NCBI GenBank assembly: GCA_015680635.1
Contig: JAABOA010000033.1
Location: 1-28,495, forward strand
Length of the DNA stretch: 28,495 nt
Origin: Lunasporangiospora selenospora
Lineage: Eukaryota; Mortierellomycota; Mortierellomycetes; Mortierellales; Mortierellaceae
Reading direction: 5' to 3'
Part shown: in pieces, positions 10,441 to 21,100 of the stretch
Layout: each line of letters begins with the position of its first letter
Position numbering within the stretch: the first letter of the stretch is position 1
The notes under the pieces: generated by a model
Seen by the model: the letters and a program-made list of their open reading frames with translations, nothing else
Database searches by the model: none
Told to the model about the DNA's origin: nothing
Program-made: the position numbers and the translations under genes

Positions 10441-11909
10441 TTAACGCCTCATGCGCTTCTTGAACCTCTCCATGACTAAATCGTCTGTTGCCATGCCTCG
10501 ACCAGCACCTCCTCTATTTTGTCCGCCAGTGTTGAAAAACCGGTGGTTTTGTCCTGCGCCCACATCCAGAATATTGCCGGTTCCGCCGTTGTTGTTATTG
10601 GTATTGTTGTTGTGATTTCCACGTCGATTTTGTTGGTGGTGTGTGATCCGCTCACGATCAGAGGGGATATACGAAGGTGCAGAAAACTAGAGTAACGAGA
10701 GAATGGACAAAAATCAGCACCACAGACTATTCAATAAAAAAACACATTTACACAAATTCGATTCTATTTCGTGGATTTACCCGCTCTGTATTGATCTTTG
10801 TTGTTGTCCGCTCCTCAAATAGTTTGCGCTTTGCTTTTTCAGTTTCTTCAATGTTGCGAAGTCGAGAACTATAACGAGGTTGAAAGTATGGAAAACATGA
10901 GAACATGGTCGGGAAACATCAAACATGAAAAAATAAAAACATTATGGCGATTTGCACCTACTCCATGCCCAGATCGACTTCTGGAATTGCTGTCAACATG
11001 GTTGTCGAAAGTTGAACATTACCCTCCTGTTCAGGCTTTGGATCCGTTCGCTGTTAAAGAATAGATAAAATAAAATTAGGCGATTTTATGATGAGTAACG
11101 TGAGAGAGGAATTTGATCCGCCCGGCCTCTTTTGTTTAAAATGACTCCTCATCAAAACAACACATACCTTAATACCAAGATCGTTCAAGATCTCAGTGTC
11201 GCCACGCCACTCCTGTGCTACTTGTTCCTGGTCATCTTCAAGCTCGCCAGCATCACCACGACGTTTCTTCATCTCTTCTTCAATATACTTCATCATGTGC
11301 TTGTCCACATCTAGGGCATTAGTTTGCTTGGTGAATGTGTTGAGGATTCCCGATGACTTGGCTCCTTCACTATTACATACACAACCGCGGATACACCATT
11401 GATTAGTTAGTCGGCCTTTACTTTGTGGGCAAGGCATGGACTCGAGCATACAGGCGCAACCCCCGATCTGCTCTTACCCTTCTTCCTGACGCTTGGCATC
11501 GTCTGAACCCAACGACCGATCTTTTTTCTTCTTCTTTCCTGTCGTGTCTCCCACTAGTAGATCTGCTGTAGCAATACCAGATGGTCTTTGCCGAAGTTTC
11601 CGAAGTTCGATCAACTCGTCTAGTCTAGAATACCCAAAGAAAAAGAAAAGGGCGTGGCGGCCACTCCATAGAGTCAATCGGTTGAATAGGTAGAAAGAGC
11701 AGCTGTGCGAGAATAAAAGCGAATTGTCGTCTGGTCTCCCACCTCGTCACTTACGAGAGACCTTCAATTTCATTCTTGTTGGATGTTTGGTCGCCCGAAC
11801 CAGACTCTGCTCCTTCGTCTGCTACGGTTTGCTGGGAAGGCGAGTCGGCGGATTCCTCGGGAGTCGCTTCGCGCTTCCTGTAATTCCTCCTCTTTGCTTT
11901 AGAGCTCAT
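10441..11909 (-). CDS. tls1: Tls1/C9orf78 (HCA59) family, spliceosome-associated protein
   Basis: Six exons: 11755-11909, 11478-11624, 11168-11369, 10962-11050, 10781-10868 and 10441-10686. They give 308 residues, close to human C9orf78 (289). Family blocks appear in order: an N-terminal basic stretch (SSKAKRRNYRKRE); LDELIELRKLRQRPSGI with ATADLLVG, matching the RKRPNGVS/ALLVG block; DKHMMKYIEEEMKKRRG; TAIPEVDLGMDSRLRNIE; and a C-terminal DDLVMERFKKRMRR. Family members bind the spliceosome; fission yeast Tls1 affects splicing of shelterin transcripts and so telomere length. Exon 6 adds an asparagine-rich run (about 10570-10615) specific to this protein. The first ATG giving the basic N-terminus is at 11909; an upstream in-frame ATG at 11999 is unlikely because it would add a leader-like tail. 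It shares its promoter with the divergent R3HCC1L-like gene. Confidence 0.92.
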
Positions 11910-12231
11910 GATGTTGTTATTTTCCTGTTGCTTGTTCTGGGGCTGATGTAGTCTAGGTGAGAGACTTGAAAGACATGAGAGAAAAGAGATGGAATGCACT
12001 GTGTTTGGCCAAATCGTTTTGCTCCAATGTCATGGACAAAGTCTCACTATTCTTGGTGTCTCTTGGTGGCTTGTCATTTTAGACTTTGCTCTTTCGCAAA
12101 ACCATTCGTTGCTCCCTGTCACCAACCCAGCCAGTCTTTTCTCTGGAAACAGGAACCCCACTCAGAACTCCATTTCTCATTTCTCATTTCTCCCAATTAT
12201 CAAAAGGAAAGACAAGAAAAGAAAAAAAGCC
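11910..12231. promoter_or_regulatory. Bidirectional promoter between Tls1-like (-) and R3HCC1L-like (+) genes
   Basis: Only 322 bp separate the two start codons, so both promoters and both leaders must fit here. The plus-strand leader ends in a purine-rich stretch before the start (AAAAAAAGCCATG). I see no clear TATA box in either direction. Confidence 0.6.
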
Positions 12232-14130
12232 ATGTCTGACTCGAACAGCTCACAGACAACTTCAGGTCGACGACCACCTCGAGTTGGTGTTTATGTTCCT
12301 CGCCATCGTCGAGGCATCAATGCCAACGGCGATTCCACAGCTGGAACCGACCCTATGGAATCACAACCAGGCTCTACTTCTTCATCGTCTCGACCCCCGA
12401 GCTCGAGTAACCTGGATGTCACCCGGGACAATTGGCAGGACGACAGGTCCCCCTCCAGGTCTGGGTACTCCTCCAGCGGGAGTGAGATTCAAAGACGTGG
12501 TCGTGGCAAGTTTATGGGTCCTGGAGGTGGTGCTGGCAGCGGGTCGGCAGGGTCTGCAGGAAATTCGAGAGACAGCCAACGGAGTCGTGATACCCAACCA
12601 CCACCACAGCAGAGTCGTCCCCCACGTGGACGCGACTTTGATGCGACAGTGCTGCGAAAGTATAGCGACGACGAGTCTCCTCGAAGCTCGTCCATGTCTC
12701 GATCCAGTAGCTACAACTCGACAAAGTCCTTCAACAATGACATTGGCAGCGCCTCTTCATCGACTTCGAGAGCTCTGGGTGCTCATGTGAGTACCCCAAT
12801 GAGCCGCACTTATAGCAGTGAACAGGATACTCGGACTTTCAAGGCGCCTGAAGCGCGGGCTGAACCCAAGGATCTTTCACACGCTGCTTCAAAGAATGAT
12901 CGAGGTGATACGGAGGGAAAGGATCAGCAACGTCAGCTGGAAATTATGAACAAGGAACCTACTCCATCATCGAACCTAGGCGCAGGACCCCTGTCTCTTG
13001 AAAAACTGAAGCTCACCGACCACGAAGAGAAAGGCGACCCTGCACATGAGGCTCTGGTCGAGGAAGCTGGGAGTAACACACAGAATGAACAGCCTTCGGA
13101 AGCAGGATCAGAAAGTGATGATGAACCAGAGGAATGGGAGCTGGCTCTTGATGACTCGGATGATGAGAATATCCCCAAGTCCGAGTCTATCCCCAAGTCC
13201 GAGTCTATCCCCAAGTCCGAGTCTAGTCCCAAACCGGCCAAGAAGCCCCACCCTGCAGAGATCCTGAATAGCTCACCCTCGGCGAAACCGTCCAAACTTG
13301 GAGATTGGTCAGACTGTAGGTCTATTTTTTTTTTTTTTTGTTTTTTTTTTTNNNNNNNNNNGATATGTTGGCGCACCCGAGATGTTCCCGCTCCAATCTT
13401 TGAGATTTGTTTTTCTGACTTGTATTTTTTTTTTTTTAGTTGACCAATCCTCAAGCGACGAGAATTACATTCTGGATGTTTATGACTTTTCGCCAACAAT
13501 CAAGACGTTCCACTTGACAGAAATGTTTGCAGCCTATGAGGATCGAGCTGGCGGCTTCAAGATCAAATGGTTGGATAGCACGAGAGCTCTTGTCATCTTT
13601 GAGTCGGCTGCTGTTGGTAAGTTTTTTTTTTTTCTTTCTCTCGACCAAGGATACCTTCTCCAGCTGCTCGCCTTACGCGGATATGAACAATAACATGATG
13701 TGGTTCACCTTTCGCCCATTTCAGCCAAGCAGGCACATATCGCCAACTTGACAAACCAAATGGCCAAGATCCGACCCTACACAGGCGCTGACAAGGACAC
13801 ACTTCGTTCTGCGAACCGACCTTCGGCATCGAACGAGGCCTATGGCGTCCGTCCTGCCAAGACAGATTCTGTGGCGAGACGATTGGTCCAAGGAGCGCTG
13901 GGCTTGCGTGTCCGGCGTACGCCTGAACAGATCGCTGAAGAAAAGGCTCTTGTCAAAGCAGCTAAAGGTAGCTTTGAGATTCTTTTCGATGGAGATGAGC
14001 CATATTTTCGTCCGATCGGTTTTTTCATGCTAATGCTACTCTCTCTACAATTTGAATAGATGCTCGCGATGCACAGAGACAGGAGCAACGTCGGGAGCGA
14101 CAGGAAATGGACTCGGTCTTTGACTCGTGA
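12232..14130 (+). CDS. R3HCC1L-like protein with RRM-like domain (no R3H domain)
   Basis: Exons are 12232-13315, 13440-13616, 13725-13967 and 14060-14130, all phase-1 junctions, giving 524 residues. Residues 1-360 are low-complexity S/R/G/P-rich sequence. Near the N-terminus is a VYVPRHRRG motif like the YVPKARR motif of animal R3HCC1L, and an acidic EPEEWELALDDSDDE patch lies further on. The conserved C-terminal part begins about residue 370: ILDVYDFSPTIKT, FKIKWLDSTRALVIFESA, MAKIRPY. Together these form an RRM-like fold matching the YDFP/IKWVDDTHALGVF/VKIRP pattern of R3HCC1/R3HCC1L. It is followed by DSVARRLVQGALGLRVRRT and a charged C-terminal helix. The R3H domain of the longer animal paralogue is absent. 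RNA-related function is inferred from the family. The first intron contains a poly-T run and a 10-N assembly gap (13352-13361), so its length is unknown. Confidence 0.88.
13168..13230 (+). repeat. 18-bp tandem repeat encoding I-P-K-S-E-S
   Basis: Three near-identical copies of ATCCCCAAGTCCGAGTCT, then a partial one, lie in exon 1 of the R3HCC1L-like gene just after its acidic patch. They encode IPKSES repeats in the disordered region; SP/SE spacing suggests possible phosphorylation, but that is only inference. Confidence 0.92.
13352..13361. other. Assembly gap (10 N) in a poly-T intron
   Basis: Ten unresolved bases follow a T-rich stretch (about 30 T with one G) in the first intron of the R3HCC1L-like gene. 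The fixed length and homopolymer context suggest a scaffolding placeholder rather than a measured gap. Coding sequence on both sides is intact. Confidence 0.97.
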
Positions 14131-14357
14131 TGACCAAGGACCCCCCCTCTTTTTTTCTTACGGCTCTCCCCTCGCTCTTTCTTTTTCTCGCTTTTAATTA
14201 CCTAATGCTTCTGCGTCCTCCTCTTTCTTTGCTCTTCATCGTGCTACTCTTTGATATCTCTCTCCTCATTTCTTTTGTATAATATGTCCTCCTCTGATAG
14301 AACACTGCTAATAGTAAACAGATGCCATTGCAACGAGATGACTTTTTTGTTTCCCGT
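14131..14357. other. Short convergent intergenic region
   Basis: The 227 bp between the stop codons of the R3HCC1L-like and WW-domain genes are strongly CT-rich at 14145-14270. The region should hold both 3' untranslated regions. No coding frame or clear AATAAA hexamer is seen. Confidence 0.5.
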
Positions 14358-15878
14358 TTATTGGAGTTTTGTCAAGGGTTCTGCTACTGTTGGCAAAGTC
14401 TCTGAAATTGCTCCCTAGTGCCGAAATGAAGGAGGGATAGAAAGAATTGACAGAGATTGTTAGTTGACTATAATCTTTCTCGAAGAAAAAAAAAAAAGAA
14501 AAAAGAAAAAAAAAATCCTTACTGTTGTTGAATGCAAGAATCCATAAGACTCGTTTTTGTGATCCCAGAAAAGTTGCCATCCCGTTGGCGCTGTCTCTTG
14601 TTCTGTGGTCTCCATAAGCTGGAGCATAGATTGGATCACTCCACCATAAGCCGGTAACATGTCTTTTTGACCACTCTCTGCTTCTGCGTCTTCTTTTCCC
14701 TCTTCCTCTTCCCCCTCTTCATTATCATCGCCATCACTTTTTTCATCCTCTTCCATCCTCCCTTCTGAACTGGTGTCATCCTCTTCTTCCATCCAGTCTT
14801 GTGTTGAGTGATCCGTTGAATGGCGGCGACGTTTTTTCCTTTCTAGCTCAACCTTCTTCTTACTAGCCAAGGCAGCAGCCCGCTCTTCTCCCAGGAAATA
14901 ATCTGCCCTAAGTCCCCCTTGCTCCCAATCCAAAATCCGGATCGCAAACTCAATCAAACGGTCCTCCAACATCTTGTACCGTTGTTGATAAGGGTCCGAG
15001 ACCGAGGTTGTAGTCGAAAGCAAAAGAGAGAGATGATACATGCGTCGGTAGATGGAAGGAATGGATTCGACTCTTTGCCATTGTTCTGACCGAATAGCTT
15101 GATCCGGTTCTGATTCGACCTGTTGGTCAATGGGTTGGTTCATCTCAAGACTGGTCGACGAGATCGAAACCATAGCCTGGATTGATTCAGGAAGAGGAGG
15201 TCGAAGTATTGGGTCTGTAGCAACAAATGGAATTGCATCAACCTCTTCAAGGAACAAAGCTAGGATTTTTTCCTGTTCTACAGTCAAAGCAGGTCGTGGG
15301 ATACTCGTTATGTCTTGTGTTGGTGATCCTTTGGATGTCTCCTCTTGGTCAGGGTGGTCGACATCCATTTTCATATCCATGGCGCTGCTCAGAACCTGTT
15401 GGCCGACAGTTTCCTCAGCAGGCTGAGGTGGTAAAGGGTATACTACGTCTGATTGAGGAGCCTGGGATGATGGCATTGGGGGCCTCACCAGCGTGTGGGG
15501 TGCGGGATTGACAGGATCGACGGATGCGGCAAAATCCTTCAAGTCCTGGAGCGCCAACGAAATAAAAACATTTTCTTCGGCAAACTCGGCTTGAGTCGAT
15601 GATTGCTGTGTTTTAGAGTCGGTATCTACCCTGAAAATCTCTTCAGGACTTTCTTGTGTAGTCTGCTGAGGTGGTTGTGACGAACTGGAAAAGGACCCAT
15701 CTGAACCGGAAGAGGTGCCTGTCCCCATGAATGAATGGACATCTGCCCCGCTCACATGAGTCTCTGATCCTGAAGAAAATAATGGCGTTGGTGACAGATT
15801 CTTTGGCTTTGCATCGCAGGCGATCGTCGTGTCCAAGTCTGAATCCGAATCACTCGCGTAATCGACCAGCATGTTCAT
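14358..15878 (-). CDS. WW-domain protein, formin-binding protein 4 (FNBP4)-like
   Basis: Exons 14523-15878 and 14358-14414 give 470 residues. The start at 15878 has a near-ideal context (GCCACCATGA) and begins MNMLVDYASDSDSD; in-frame sequence further upstream is leader. Most of the protein is S/P/Q/E-rich and disordered. A helical block follows (about residues 295-345: YRRMYHLSLLL, LEDRLIEFAIRILDWEQGGL), then a basic run KKVELERKKRRR and a long acidic stretch. The C-terminus is a WW domain: GWQLFWDHKNESYGF, then TGAISETLP across the intron. That intron is well formed, with a GTAAGG donor, an ACTAAC branch site and a CACTAG acceptor. N-terminal LVDYASDSD plus acidic region and WW domain resemble FNBP4, which in animals binds proline-rich sequences of formins. 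The second WW tryptophan is replaced (SETLP), so ligand binding may be altered. The FNBP4 assignment is tentative; the WW domain is clear. Confidence 0.8.
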
Positions 15879-16070
15879 GGTGGCGATGGGTTCATTCTGA
15901 TCAGGCCTTTTTTTCTTTCTGAAAGTGAAGAACAATGAATGTCAGAGACCCCTACGGAATATTCAGACTCCGTGTCTCGCGATTTTGCTTTATTTGACTA
16001 TTATTATTTCTTTTGGAAACGTGAGAGAGGGGAGAAGAACCGCGACCCCATTGCTCAAGCCAGTGTTTCT

Positions 16071-17706
16071 TTACTCGGGAGGGGGACCCTTCATCAGCAA
16101 TCTTAGCAACACACCCGAGGGGTCGATGGAACCGAGGACTTCTTTGAGGTTCATTTCGATTGTGGTGGTCCAATTCTTTCGTATCGCCACCTCCAACTCT
16201 TTGGCCATGGCCTTTCCTAGAGAGGTGCTTTCTCCGAGGTCTCCTTGACGTACCAGGGACAACGGATTCGCCTGCTCATTGATATAATCCCGAAGTCGAA
16301 TCAAGCACTGCTGATACAAGAGTGGTAGATCCAGTGCTTTGCATGCCTCCAATAGTTCCGCCCACTGTCTCATATCCTTGACGACAGGTAACCTGTGTAG
16401 GTAGACCCACTCTACCAAATCAATGGCAATTTGGGTGCTTCGCCCAGAAGGCCACACCCAGATCTGCCTCGTGCTCGAGGTGCTCAAACACCGTTTTCTT
16501 TGGATATGGTGCATTATCAGAGATGAACCAGGTAGACTACCAGATGTGAAGACTGGTCCTCCAATATCGCTTCCGTTTCTTGAGGGATTGGAGTTTCCTT
16601 GGTCAACTTGATTAATCTCTGCATGTTCCTCGTCACAGTTCTCTCCAATCGTACCATCATCTTCATCACTTGTTCCCTTAGGTGTACTCGATCCTCCTTC
16701 ATTCTTTGCAGAAGAGCTTCGAGTCCACGCTTTGGGCGAGTCTCGAACGTTGCCACCACCGAACGGACCCAGACTGTCATAATCACTTTCAAATGAACCA
16801 CTATCGTCTAGGTTGACCACAAAGGGGATGGGCCTTTGCTCGTCGCCACGCTTTGATGTCTGAAGCCTAGTCGATCTTTCTGGAGATAAACGCCGAGGAC
16901 GACGCTTGGGCGGATGAAGCAAATTCTCTTCTTCATTTTTAACTACTTTGACAAACCTCGTGATCTTGGGGATAGCACTCATCAGAACACTACAATGAAC
17001 AAGTGCCAAAGTCTCTCCTTTGGGTGACTTGATCTCGACATTGGCTGTTGCACTGTCGTTCAGGAGTCTTTCTAGGTGGGATGCTGTCTCTTGTAGAGCT
17101 GAGATCAGAACTCGTACTTCCAGACACCTCTCCCGACACTTCAAACCCGTCTGGAGAGTGTCTGTTTCTGTAACGAATGACAAAAGCCAGTATCAATATT
17201 CTGTCGTTGCCATCTTGACTTTACTAAACGTAAATACCTATCGGTTCTTGACACTTAACTGAGTCGGAGCACGTCTTTGCCGCGAAATTTCCCTTTAAAG
17301 TGAGTATCCTCCAACTTTTTTTGCAACCGATCCATCGTCACAGCCAGGTTGAATGATACTTCACTTGACTCGCCATCCTTTAGGGGTTCGGTGCGCTCAA
17401 GGATCAAGTAAAAGTTTCCAGAGGACTATTGAGGTTGTTAGCAACAAATACAAAAACGCCACCTGTCCTTTGCCAAAGCAGCTCTGGACACTTTCCCTGC
17501 TTATCATCTCTCTTTTTTTACACACAAAAACCTTTAGTATTACATACGTCGATATTGGCTGTCATTTCACAAGGATGGCCACCAATCTCCATGATTTCAC
17601 TTGGGCCAACCTTGGTCTGGCTAGCAGGGATTAAAAATACCCAAGATAGGGCGCTTGCTGTCGTGACGCGCCCAGAAGGCAGTCGGTTGTAAAGATCAGT
17701 CGCCAT
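16071..17706 (-). CDS. MATH-like + BTB domain protein with acidic insert splitting the BTB fold
   Basis: Exons 17548-17706, 17260-17425 and 16071-17167 give 473 residues. The start at 17706 begins MATDLYNRLPSG. Residues 1-115 look like a MATH/TRAF beta-sandwich (LSWVFLIPAS, MEIGGHPCEMT, GNFYLILERTEPL, EVSFNLAVTM). From about 150, VEIKSPKGETLALVHCSVLMSAI is the start of a BTB fold (beta1-beta2 and the conserved H..VL). The rest of the fold comes only after about 150 disordered, acidic, serine-rich residues: AIDLVEWVYLHRLPV, LLEACKALDLPLLYQQCL. A helical C-terminal part follows (NPLSLVRQGDLG). MATH-BTB proteins are often substrate adaptors of cullin-3 ubiquitin ligases; that is family knowledge, not shown here. 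Exon 2/3 uses a less usual GTTAAG donor but restores frame. Gene model likely; domain names moderate. Confidence 0.78.
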
Positions 17707-18171
17707 AATCTGCAAAGTAGTTTGAGCCTGAAGGTGTGGATGTACAGTTATGGTTAGATAGGCGAGATGGAGGAAAGTGATTTGTTGCGCGTGGAACAAG
17801 GAAAGAAGGGGGAGGTGGCAAGAAAAAAAGGTTGCAAGAAAAAGTCTGAACAGATTTTCTCCCATATACAATCATCAGTCACGGTTGACCAATTTTGGTG
17901 ATCATGATAAACTCTTCGCATTAGGCCTTGTTGAACTAACGCGTTGGGTGTGTGTTACTTGCTCTTTCTACAGTCAGAGCGTTTACCGCTGGGCCATTGT
18001 CATCTGTAAGATATCTCTTGGTGTATACTTCTCCCAATGCTCTCTTGGACGATTACTCTTTAACCACTTGGAAATGCTCACGAATGAAATGACTTTATGT
18101 TGTTTCTTATTACATTGAAATGTGTGAAGATCGCCTAAGATTCACTTTCAAACGTCGCCTCCAGGCTTCAG
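17707..18171. promoter_or_regulatory. Intergenic region upstream of the MATH-BTB gene
   Basis: The 465 bp contain the promoter and leader of the MATH-BTB gene (minus) and the 3' end of the TRP-like channel gene (minus). The part next to the MATH-BTB start is CT-rich on the sense strand. I see no coding frame and no repeat. Confidence 0.5.
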
Positions 18172-21100
18172 TTATTGTCTCTGGGTGTTTTGCAATGCCA
18201 ATAAAACAGCAAGAACGGTTCGGATATCATTTTTCACATCTGTGATCTCGCCTTTAAGGTCGGTTAATTCGCTCTTCAACCCAGATAACTTGTCCTCTAG
18301 GTTAGTCATATCCCCTCTCAACTCGGACACGTCGCTCTTTTGTCCTGGAGCCTTACTCATTTGACCTGATACTATTTGTTGACCTTGAACAAGCTGCTCG
18401 ATGTGACCCATTTTAGCGATCACTCTCTGCTCAAGCTCCCAGAGGTCCAAGCTCTTGGACGAGTCGGGGCTTGATTTGGTTGATTCTTCCACCGTTGTTC
18501 CGGGCTCCTGCTCTGCCCAGTCCAAGATAACTTCCTCATCCTTCACATTGATTCGCTTCCAGTACTGTTTAACTTGGTAAGATGTTGCTCCATAATAGAT
18601 CTTGTCAGGGAACCAGTCGTTGCTTTCACGGAAGCCTATTATAAGCGACAGTATGGAATCAAGAGTTCCAAGGGTGAATAAAGTACTCCGGTATCATTTC
18701 ATTACAGCTATGAATATCATTTCCAAAGATACCGAACATCTGCTCTCCTTTGAAAAGGTGCTCAAAGGTGAAGTCGCCTGCATGTACAGCCAAAAATAGT
18801 CCAGAAAGATGAATTACCTGGGATATGGAATGAGAGGTTCTCGGCTTGCTCGACGATACTCAAGCGGTTCTCAAACCAGACTTGGCGCCAGCTGATATCG
18901 CCATTAATATATGCCTCGTTGACGATTGCTGTGTAATAAGGCCAGAAACTTAGTTGGTTAAACCATTCTCTCTATATCATCCTCTCGAGTCACAGAAGAA
19001 AGATGTCTCAAGCCCTGCAAACCAATAATATTTCCGTTCACGTACCAATAAGCACATTGAGCATAACAATTACGGCGAAGAAAAAGTAGGTCAACAAAAG
19101 AAGTTGAAGTTGCCAAGAGCCATATTGGTTGTCACTAAAAAGGTCATCCTGAATGGGTTCGTACCGTCCTCCCTATCGCACGAACGTGCCAGAGTTACTA
19201 TTAATTACCAGGAGGCAACAAAAGAATAATAGTCGCAGTAGTAATTAAGGACAATTGACACTTACCAGAATAAAGAAACCTGTTGATAAAGCCCCAAAAA
19301 AGTCATTCGGAAACTCTGTTTGCGGATTATTATCAGGATTTTTGTTTCCAAGGATGACATGAAGGATAGCAAGAGAATACATTATCACGCCTAATGCAAA
19401 AACTCCAAGGAACACTCTGATTTGTCTGAGAATCTCGAACACGATCGTGACATATTTGCAGACTGACTCGATGACTCGTAGCTCGGACAGCTATAGGATT
19501 TTAAACGCAACGAAATTAGTCTTGCTTTAGTGCAATGGTGTGGTAGGATACCTCTAATGAACCCTTGTGAATCGTTTAGTTAGATTCCTACCGCATGCAA
19601 GAATACCAAGACCAAACAGAAACTAAGGCCCCATGAATCTCTGTTTGGCTCATTCTCAGAGATATTCAATAGCTGATGGATACTTGTCGCAATAGGAGTC
19701 AGATACATCAGAAGGTCCAGGATGTTGTAGGTAGAACTAAAAGTTGAAAGCAAACAATTAGTAAATATGTAATACTGTGGAAACGCCATAGTTTCCTCCC
19801 AGAGCTTCGAACAATTCGAATATTACAAGTAACTTGGTAGTTTCCTTTCAGGAATGCCGGTAATCACTACATTATCCTGGAGAAAATTCATATTCTCTTG
19901 ACGGCTTTCTTTCCGTCTCATCAGAGACTTTATCCCAGCTGGAATCTTTAGGAGCCGCTCCTTTATAGTTGGACTCGGTTTTGATTGCAAGCAATAGCGG
20001 CTTTCTCGCCACTGAAGAAACTCCATCCACAAGAACAGGACCGACAAGATGATGATCACAATAAAGATCCAATACAATGGATCTTTCATTGGGTTATAAA
20101 CTTGCAACATGGCTGCAGCTATAATGAGCGCGTAGTTGACAACTTGAGCCGCGAATCTAGTCAGCCAGATCCGGAATCCAATAGTATTCCTCGATGCGTA
20201 GAAAAAAGAGAAAAAAAAAGAAAAAAGAGAACATAATAATGTAACAGTGTTAGTAGGTATATTTATATGCATTGACCCATGTTTTCTCAGGTCTGGAACA
20301 ACAATAGGTACTTACCACTTATACTGGACAAGTGCCTCGATCGCCGGATTATCGAGAACGTTCAGGTCATGAGGTCTTGACCGGATATATACATGATTGA
20401 ATGGATTGACGTGGAAAAGTGCCAAACTAAGCAGTGTACCGAGTCGCGTTGTCTTTACTTGTGGTTCCCGTCGACTATACTCTAGGAAGCGGTCATTCTT
20501 GTCGGGATAAAACGCCCAAAGTAGACTGAATGGTGTGACAAAGTATACCTCGTTAGAGGGTGGCTCAATTTGGTCCAGTACTTGAGGTCGGTCTACCAAC
20601 TGTAGGACAGGATTCCGGCATTGACCCAGCAAGACGCGTTCACGGTTCCATAAAGAAGAGATGCTTGGAGGCACCGCAACTTTGTAGTAACAAGCAATTG
20701 CATCAATGTCTGGGCTCTTCAAGTAAGCGAACGATCTTGTGACTTGAAGTGCGATATCTGGAAATTGGGTGTATAGGTCGTCTAGGCATTCGCACAAAAA
20801 CAAAACAAATGTGATGTCTTGGGTCTCCTGAGCTCTTGACGTGCAATAGTCAACTAGTGCCCGGATCAGGTCAACCACAGTGGCTCCCATTCTACTGTAC
20901 TCTAGTAACTGTCCAATTGGATTGGAACCCTTGGAGTATTGCGGGAACGGCCTCCATGAGTGCTCTCCATCACGCGTAAGGATGTATCGAAAGATGGGCA
21001 CGATGCATCCGGCTCTGCGGACTGACCACCGCTCGCATAATCTCGACATAGCTGATACTGACACATCATTAGGGACAGGGTAACTGTTGATGATAGAACC

